From assembly GCA_035297145.1 (NCBI GenBank), contig DATGZN010000004.1, forward strand, positions 1-64,000: a stretch of 64,000 nucleotides of DNA, given 5' to 3'. Below the pieces are notes generated by a model, which searched no databases, was not told the origin of the DNA, and worked only from the letters and a program-made list of their open reading frames with translations. Shown here piece after piece: positions 61,002-64,000 of the stretch (position 1 is its first letter; every line of letters begins with the position of its first letter). The DNA is from QHXW01 sp035297145 (GTDB taxonomy: Bacteria; Acidobacteriota; Terriglobia; Bryobacterales; Bryobacteraceae). The position numbers and the translations under genes were made by a program.

Positions 61002-62120
61002 TCACTGCCGCATTTTGGCGACGTGCACGTTGAATCCCGTGCCTGGCAACAGTGACGTCAGAACAAAGGCATCGAAGTCCCGTCCAAGCATTTCCGTGTT
61101 CCGATAGACGCCCGGCTCACTTTCCACGCTTTCGCGGCGCGCGTCGAAGTCATCCAGGAAGCCTTGCGCCGCGCCGACTGAAGCCACCGCCGCTCCCCAC
61201 TTCGCACGGCCGGGCCGCGCCGACACAGCTTCCGCGGCATACGAGCGAACCAGTTTGGGCCAGTACTTTTCGAGGAGAGACGCACTGGCAAAAATGTCAG
61301 CCCATACGATCTCACCGTTGACTGCTACCACGGCGCCTACAGCGTTCTGTTCGCGCAATTCGTGCATGAGCTTGTCATAAGAGCGCTCGATGGGAGCGGC
61401 TACCGCATTCATCCGATCCTGCACCTCACGGTTCTCCATGGTCTTGGCGTAAGACGACGTGCCCGCAATAGCTTGAGCGGCGGGCGCCGACACGGAGTCA
61501 GCGACTGACTTTTTCGATCGGGCGACTTCGTCCCACACGGCCTGCTGGTCTTTGTCCGCCATGGCCTTGAGACGGACACTCGGCTGCGCCATGGCGAAAG
61601 TGGCGCCGCCGAAAAGGGCGGTGCTTCCTACCCAGCGGTGCGGCTCCACGCAGAAGACACTGAGGTCAATGGGCACGCTCTTCGCCGGAATCAGGCGGTC
61701 TTTGCCTACGACGCGGTCCTGCTTGCCGCCCATGACGATCTCGCCCGCCAGAAGAATCAGGGGCCGGTCGGAGTTGTTGGTCAGCATCAAGCGATTGACC
61801 TCGGCTCCGTGGCGCGGAATTCCGGTTTGGGGGGAGGGATGCTCTTCCCAAATGCCTGGTCGCGGACGCACCAGGCCCGGCGATCCACCTTCCTCGGTGA
61901 CCACTACGGAGCCGTAACGAATTCCCTCGTCGAGCGTCAGAAAGTTGTGTGTGTCATAGGTTGACTCTGTGACAACTGGAAATATGGTGAGGTTATCCTG
62001 GGTCACAGGATTGAGGACCTTGTACGAGGCGCCCGCGGATTTCGGCCCCCCTTCAATACAGACACCGAACAACAGGATAATGGTTGTGGCCAGGCAGGCA
62101 GCGCGCGCGACGGTGGTCAT
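61002..62120 (-). CDS. Exported ARPP-1-type domain protein
   Basis: A 372-residue protein with a signal peptide (AACLATTIILLFGVCIEGG). The conserved domain (about 38-360) includes NLTIFPVV, DEGIRYGSVVVTEEG, NRLMLTNNSDRPLILLAGEIVMGGKQDRVVG and PIDLSVFCVEPHRW, which match the family named ARG and Rhodanese-Phosphatase-superfamily-associated Protein domain. Its activity is unknown. It is separated by 310 bp from lysC and lies 93 bp from the divergent sigma-factor gene. Confidence 0.75.
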   Translation of the reverse strand: MTTVARAACLATTIILLFGVCIEGGPKSAGASYKVLNPVTQDNLTIFPVVTESTYDTHNFLTLDEGIRYGSVVVTEEGGSPGLVRPRPGIWEEHPSPQTGIPRHGAEVNRLMLTNNSDRPLILLAGEIVMGGKQDRVVGKDRLIPAKSVPIDLSVFCVEPHRWVGSTALFGGATFAMAQPSVRLKAMADKDQQAVWDEVARSKKSVADSVSAPAAQAIAGTSSYAKTMENREVQDRMNAVAAPIERSYDKLMHELREQNAVGAVVAVNGEIVWADIFASASLLEKYWPKLVRSYAAEAVSARPGRAKWGAAVASVGAAQGFLDDFDARRESVESEPGVYRNTEMLGRDFDAFVLTSLLPGTGFNVHVAKMRQ

Positions 62121-62213
62121 TGCTCATCCTCCCGAGAGTTAATGCCTTAGTAACGGGCTTGACTCTCCGCTCGTCATAAGAACGCTGGCTATGAAAGTTC
62201 TTGCAAAGAATTT

Positions 62214-63119
62214 TTGATGGCGCATCGTGGCACGATCGCGGGGATGGAAGCGCACGAGGCGCGGGAGGAACCTGGCTCGTCGGAGTACCCGCCGTATTTC
62301 GCTGAGTTGTATGCGCGATCGGGTGGGCAGAAATTTGGCTTGAGCTTGCAGGATTTTGCGCTGATTCTTCAGGATGTGAGTGGCCGGTATCTTCCTCCGC
62401 ACCCGTCCCCGGCTGAGGCGGCGGAATTGCACCGCAGCTTGCGGCTGGAGGAACTCGTCCTGGCGCGAGCGTGCGCCCGCGGCAATGAATGTGCGTGGGA
62501 GTATTTTCTGAATCAGTACCGTTCCAAGTTGTTCGGGGCTGCGGCCGCTATCGCGAAGGAAGAATCGGCTGCGCGGGAGCTAGCGGACGGCCTCTACGCG
62601 GAATTATATGGCATGCGTCAGGGCGAAGGCGGACACCGGATATCCAAGCTGGCCTCCTACACCGGACGCGGTTCACTCGAAGGCTGGCTCAGAACGGTTT
62701 TGGCGCAGGAGTACGTCAACCGGCAGCGCAGCGGGCGCCGGCTGGTGAGCTTCGAGGAACGAAGCCAGCAGGGAGAGCAATTTGAGGCGAAGCCCGATAC
62801 AGTGAGTCTGGTGGATGCCCGCCTCGAGCAGTCTATTGACCAGGCGCTCGATGAAGTGGCGCCGGAAGAGCGCTTGCTGCTGGCATCGTGGTATCTGGAT
62901 GGACACACGCTCGCGGAGATCGGGCGCGTGCTGGGTGTGCATGAATCGACCATCAGCCGGCGAATCGATAAGATCACGGCATCGCTCAGAAAACGCATTT
63001 TGCTTGGCCTTCAAGAACGTGGGATGACGGCGCGGGCGGCTCATGAGGCGATGGATGTGGATGTTCGCGATCTTTCGGTAGACGTTCGCGGGCGCCTGGC
63101 GCAAGGAAAGGGCGCATGA
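62214..63119 (+). CDS. RNA polymerase sigma-70 family factor (ECF-like)
   Basis: A 301-residue protein. Residues about 95-165 hold region 2 (ACARGNECAWEYFLNQYRSKLFGAA), and residues 200-265 region 4 (LDEVAPEERLLLASWYLDGHTLAEIGRVLGVHESTISRRIDKITASLRKRIL) with a clear helix-turn-helix. A ~90-residue N-terminal extension has no recognised domain. Start uncertain: ATG 62214/62217 or ATG 62244 (MEAHEAREEPGSS). It is followed 40 bp downstream by a protein with a zinc-finger typical of anti-sigma factors. The two probably form a regulatory pair. Confidence 0.85.
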   Translation: MMAHRGTIAGMEAHEAREEPGSSEYPPYFAELYARSGGQKFGLSLQDFALILQDVSGRYLPPHPSPAEAAELHRSLRLEELVLARACARGNECAWEYFLNQYRSKLFGAAAAIAKEESAARELADGLYAELYGMRQGEGGHRISKLASYTGRGSLEGWLRTVLAQEYVNRQRSGRRLVSFEERSQQGEQFEAKPDTVSLVDARLEQSIDQALDEVAPEERLLLASWYLDGHTLAEIGRVLGVHESTISRRIDKITASLRKRILLGLQERGMTARAAHEAMDVDVRDLSVDVRGRLAQGKGA

Positions 63120-63159
63120 GCGTTCTATATAGAAGGGCCGTAGGCCGCTGGGATTGCTG

Positions 63160-64000
63160 ATGGAGAAGATGCCTGAGATTGTCAGGTCGAGGCTGGCCAG
63201 GAAAACACCGGAGCACTCCGCGCATCCGGATGCAAATCTGCTGGCGGCGTTTGCCGAACGCTCGCTGCCGGAGCGCGAACGCGCAGCGGTGATTGCTCAT
63301 CTGGTAGGGTGCGCGGATTGCCGTGAATGTCTTACGTTGGCGTGTGCGACGGCCGAGCCCGAGATGCCCGTGGCTGCCAGGCACTCAGCTGGGTTCGGAG
63401 AATGGTTTCGCCGGTGGCGGTGGATTTTATCCTCGGCCGCGGCCTGTTGCGTCATAGCAACAGCGTTGCTGCGTTTTGGCGAGCCGCCTGCGCGGGTGAT
63501 TTCCGTCATCGTTTCCTCGAAGACTGCCGAGCCTCAAATCATGGACGCGCTAAAGAGTGAGCCGGCAGCGCCGGTTCCAATGACCCTGGCGCGGAAGAAG
63601 AAGGTTGAGGCGCCCGCGAGCAACAAAACACAGCCGCCGATCTTGATGGCGGCGAAGAAAGACGTCGCTGTGGAAGCCATTTTGACTCAACCGCCAGTGC
63701 CGCAGCCGCCGGCGGAAACAGCGCTGACAGCACCTCGTTTAGAAGCTCCCAAGGCGGATGCCATCTCCTCTTTTGTTGATTCGGAGCGAGGGGCGGCCGT
63801 GCCGTCCGAGCAGACTTCGTCCACGAGCGCAGCGAAACGATTCGGTGGGCAGGCAGCCCTGGCCGGCCGCGCACAGGGCTTCGCTACGCGACCCCGGGCC
63901 CCCGAACCTGCGAAGCTTGCCCTGCGGCCCGTGGCAGCATCCGCGCGGCTATTGTGGAGCATCAACGCGTCACCGGATACGGCAGGAAAATCACGCGGCG
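63160..64000 (+). CDS. Probable zinc-finger anti-sigma factor (partial, runs off the window)
   Basis: The frame starting at ATG 63160 (MEKMPEIVRSRLARK) is open to the window end. Residues about 20-60 have the HxxxCxxC zinc motif (HLVGCADCREC), the core of ZAS anti-sigma domains, with the preceding SLPERERAAVIA helix. A membrane span (ILSSAAACCVIATALL) near 93-108 and an Ala/Pro-rich extracytoplasmic region follow (with repeated segments like QPPVPQPPAET). Since it directly follows the sigma factor, it is likely its membrane-bound inhibitor. ATG 63169 is an alternative start. The C-terminus is not visible. Confidence 0.75.
   Translation, partial: MEKMPEIVRSRLARKTPEHSAHPDANLLAAFAERSLPERERAAVIAHLVGCADCRECLTLACATAEPEMPVAARHSAGFGEWFRRWRWILSSAAACCVIATALLRFGEPPARVISVIVSSKTAEPQIMDALKSEPAAPVPMTLARKKKVEAPASNKTQPPILMAAKKDVAVEAILTQPPVPQPPAETALTAPRLEAPKADAISSFVDSERGAAVPSEQTSSTSAAKRFGGQAALAGRAQGFATRPRAPEPAKLALRPVAASARLLWSINASPDTAGKSRG

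Overview
The window looks like chromosome from an Acidobacteriota bacterium of the Solibacter/Bryobacter type. That is an inference from gene content: high GC, three MacB/FtsX-type 'orphan' permeases of about 800-900 residues without an ATPase partner (one paired with a PadR regulator), PQQ-like and PD40 propeller proteins, an ARPP-1 protein, and frequent TTG/GTG starts. No rRNA, tRNA or CRISPR array was seen.

Layout. 1-140: end of an insertion sequence (transposase N-terminus, minus strand). 143-7490: PQQ-like propeller, M16 protease, orphan permease, small exported protein. 7511-12980: a hybrid histidine kinase and a PadR plus permease operon, bracketed by two copies of a ~125-bp palindromic repeat in opposite orientation. 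12994-20913: housekeeping and envelope genes (trmFO, xerC, degenerate receiver, hpt with a kinase-like/nuclease-like partner, BON protein, S41 protease, LolA-like protein, mdh). 20923-31448 (minus): a long probable operon, tssK-tssL-tssM-Ser/Thr kinase-MoxR ATPase-unrecognised 630-residue protein-exported protein. A divergent gene at 31604 encodes a tail-anchored protein with nine FT(R/Q)MFxSP-like repeats. 33078-42854: epimerase, response regulator/PP2C phosphatase, third orphan permease, FliB-like protein, gamma-glutamyltransferase, DrrAB-like ABC exporter. 42912-44655: Mrr_N-like winged-helix protein and a DUF429 protein. 44857-48491: acetyltransferase, PD40 protein, MetE-like protein, FG-GAP protein. 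48511-53588: glycan assembly cluster (two GT2, DUF2304, a TPR membrane protein, GT4). 53631-62120: uvrB, thiE-like, fmdE-like, modC, modB, a broken tryptophanase, lysC with a structured leader, ARPP-1 protein. 62214-64000: sigma factor and a probable zinc-finger anti-sigma factor cut by the window edge.

The most notable regions are the T6SS membrane/baseplate subset (tssK, tssL, tssM) joined to a kinase whose FGE-like domain lacks the catalytic cysteines, a MoxR ATPase and the repeat protein. Next come the lysC/tryptophanase junction, where lysC has lost its own stop and reads into a truncated, frameshifted tryptophanase; the lysC leader; and the inverted repeat pair around the kinase/PadR/permease block.
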